This document shows, in pieces, positions 62,525-64,000 of a DNA stretch of 64,000 nt (within the stretch, counting starts at the first letter, position 1; every line of letters starts with the position of its first letter). The notes beneath the pieces were generated by a model, which was given only the letters and a program-made list of their open reading frames with translations, was not told the origin of the DNA and searched no databases. A program made the position numbers and the translations under genes. Origin of the DNA: an uncultured Bacteroidales bacterium (GTDB lineage Bacteria > Bacteroidota > Bacteroidia > Bacteroidales > Bacteroidaceae); the NCBI GenBank assembly GCA_902763865.1, contig CACWTR010000007.1:1-64000 (forward strand). Reading direction: 5' to 3'.

Positions 62525-62625
62525 ACGGAGAGCAGGAAAAATAGGAATAAAGGCTTGAGATTAGGAATCCTATCTTTGATTCGCTGTTGCAAGAACACAT
62601 TCCGGCTGCTTTCGTTATGGTTTCT

Positions 62626-64000
62626 TTATGAGTTCATGCTGAGGAGGAATTCCTCGTTGGTTTCGGTGCCTTCGAGTCGGGACTTGACTTCGTTCATGGC
62701 TTCGAGAGGCGTCATGTCGGCAAGGAACTTGCGCAATATCCACATGCGGTCCAGGGTCATCTTGTCTTGCAGCAGGTCGTCGCGACGAGTGCTGCTGGCA
62801 ATGATGTTGACGGCAGGGAAGATGCGCTTGTTGGAGAGCACACGGTCAAGCTGCAGCTCCATGTTGCCCGTTCCCTTGAATTCCTCGAAGATGACCTCGT
62901 CCATCTTGCTGCCGGTATCGATGAGGGCAGTGGCGATGATTGTCAGGCTGCCGCCGTTCTCGATGTTGCGGGCAGCGCCGAAGAAGCGTTTGGGCTTGTG
63001 GAGAGCATTGGCATCAACGCCACCGCTGAGCACCTTGCCACTTGCCGGCGAAACCGTGTTGTAGGCACGGGCCAGGCGCGTGATGGAGTCGAGGAAGATG
63101 ACCACGTCGTGTCCGCATTCAACCATACGCTTTGCCTTTTCAAGGACGATGCCTGCAATTTTCACGTGACGCTCAGCCGGTTCATCGAAGGTGCTGGCAA
63201 TCACTTCTGCTTTTACGGTGCGGGCCATGTCGGTCACTTCCTCCGGGCGCTCGTCGATGAGGAGCATCATCAGGTAAGCTTCGGGATGATTGGCTGCAAT
63301 GGCATTGGCAATGTCCTTCATCAGGATTGTCTTACCTGTCTTAGGTTGAGCCACAATCAGAGCACGCTGTCCCTTGCCGATGGGGGCAAAGAGGTCAACG
63401 ACACGAGCGGAGAGGGTGTCGCCCTTGCCGGAGCAGAGCTTGAACTTCTGGTCGGGGAAGAGCGGTGTGAGGTTCTCGAAGGGACTGCGGTCGCGCACCG
63501 TGTCGGGGTTGCATCCATTGATTCGGTCAACGCGAATCAAGGGGAAGTACTTTTCGCCGTGCAGTGGTGGGCGGACCGGACCTTCTATCACGTCTCCCGT
63601 CTTGAGTCCGTATTGCTTGATGACTTGTTGCGTGACATAGATGTCATCGGGACTGGTCAGATAATTGTAGTCACTGCTGCGGAGGAACCCAAAGCCCTCG
63701 GGCATCACGTCGAGCACGCCTTCGCCGCGAATGCTGTCGCCGAAGTTGTAGGGGGCCTCCGGTTCTGCCTTTGACGGTGCAGTCTTGGTCTCCTTGCTCT
63801 CGCGTTCTGGTTGCTGAACAGAATCGATGGAGTCAGTCTGATTGGCTGTCATCAGGCTCTTTGCCTGTTCTTCGGCAGTAGGGATGTCCTGTATGATGAT
63901 GAAATCAGGGTCCTCAGATGGCAACCTGTCCTCGCCTTTCTCAGCAGTCACATCTTGAGCAGGGGCAGTCTTAACGTCCTCCTGCTCTTTGGTTGCAGGC
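62626..64000 (-). CDS. rho: Transcription termination factor Rho (N-terminus outside window)
   Basis: The frame is open from the right edge of the window to the stop at 62626, giving at least 458 residues. An internal GTG at 63951 is not the true start, since the frame continues upstream with [17 protein letters not shown]. An acidic, Gln/Glu-rich insertion precedes the RNA-binding OB fold ([20 protein letters not shown]). The ATPase core has P-loop [27 protein letters not shown] and [15 protein letters not shown]. An extended N-terminal region is known in Bacteroidetes Rho and may promote phase separation. The hexamer ends untranslated transcripts. Confidence 0.96.
   Translation of the reverse strand, partial: PATKEQEDVKTAPAQDVTAEKGEDRLPSEDPDFIIIQDIPTAEEQAKSLMTANQTDSIDSVQQPERESKETKTAPSKAEPEAPYNFGDSIRGEGVLDVMPEGFGFLRSSDYNYLTSPDDIYVTQQVIKQYGLKTGDVIEGPVRPPLHGEKYFPLIRVDRINGCNPDTVRDRSPFENLTPLFPDQKFKLCSGKGDTLSARVVDLFAPIGKGQRALIVAQPKTGKTILMKDIANAIAANHPEAYLMMLLIDERPEEVTDMARTVKAEVIASTFDEPAERHVKIAGIVLEKAKRMVECGHDVVIFLDSITRLARAYNTVSPASGKVLSGGVDANALHKPKRFFGAARNIENGGSLTIIATALIDTGSKMDEVIFEEFKGTGNMELQLDRVLSNKRIFPAVNIIASSTRRDDLLQDKMTLDRMWILRKFLADMTPLEAMNEVKSRLEGTETNEEFLLSMNS

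Noticed and set aside
62571-62578. Plus-strand TATCTTTG as a promoter
   Set aside because: The downstream plus strand contains only the antisense of rho, and no TTG lies at the 20-nt distance.

Overview
The window looks like chromosomal DNA from a Bacteroidales bacterium, most likely a Prevotellaceae-type gut or oral anaerobe with GC-rich codon use. The grounds are promoters of the Bacteroidetes type (TAnnTTTG, often with TTG 20 nt upstream), an Rnf complex with an RseC-like protein, type IX secretion proteins PorT and PorE, a FimB/Mfa2 fimbrial subunit, C10 (interpain/streptopain-like) proteases, DUF4421, DUF6057 and DUF6359 proteins, a GH92 mannosidase, an OprO/P-type porin, a stand-alone NusG paralogue, and Bacteroidetes-type rho and leu genes. 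No tRNA, rRNA, prophage, insertion sequence or CRISPR array was seen. One structural RNA, rnpB, is present. The species call is inference.

Layout. 1-7.5 kb: 5' part of glnS, then two tandem secreted C10 proteases with dockerin-like C-termini. 7.4-8.0 kb: repeat-rich intergenic region. 8.0-14.8 kb: galE and the rseC-rnfB-C-D-G-E-A operon. 14.9-17.7 kb: ispE, a YihY-family membrane protein and rnpB. 18-24.5 kb: HtrA-type protease, then a ketose-bisphosphate aldolase variant, GH92 mannosidase, D-lyxose/mannose isomerase family protein and PfkB kinase, which read as a mannoside-use operon. 24.8-28.4 kb: ferredoxin, PorT, then rubredoxin, AlkZ-related protein, Y-family polymerase and a 55-aa protein. 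28.4-32.6 kb: PorE-like lipoprotein and topB. 32.8-39.6 kb: leuA-leuC-leuD-citramalate/isopropylmalate synthase, then leuB. 39.6-44.2 kb: porin, DUF6057 membrane protein and a PD40 lipoprotein with a CVNCH haem motif. 44.2-55.5 kb: NusG-like regulator, ftsB and a small membrane protein, dnaX, a MORN protein, glgB, DUF4421, folD, ffh and a YqiA-like hydrolase. 55.7-64 kb: wHTH protein, lipoprotein, an unusual wHTH regulator upstream of a TonB receptor, Mfa2-like lipoprotein, a small membrane protein with a DUF6359 lipoprotein, a Wza-like protein and rho (N-terminus beyond the window).

The least explained content is intergenic. At least four sequence-unrelated repeat families occupy gaps between genes, and all have units of 21 or 22 bp built from a constant palindromic part and a variable part. 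Two loci of one family lie inside inverted TTTTTGCACAC-type ends with a shared leader-like sequence. Two other families each occur as near-copies at two distant loci. Separately, GC-rich hairpin repeats typical of intergenic DNA appear in frame inside two genes (the citramalate synthase-like gene and the DUF6057 gene). These are the best candidates for undescribed biology here. The annotation rests on reading motifs and gene order by eye; no database search was run.
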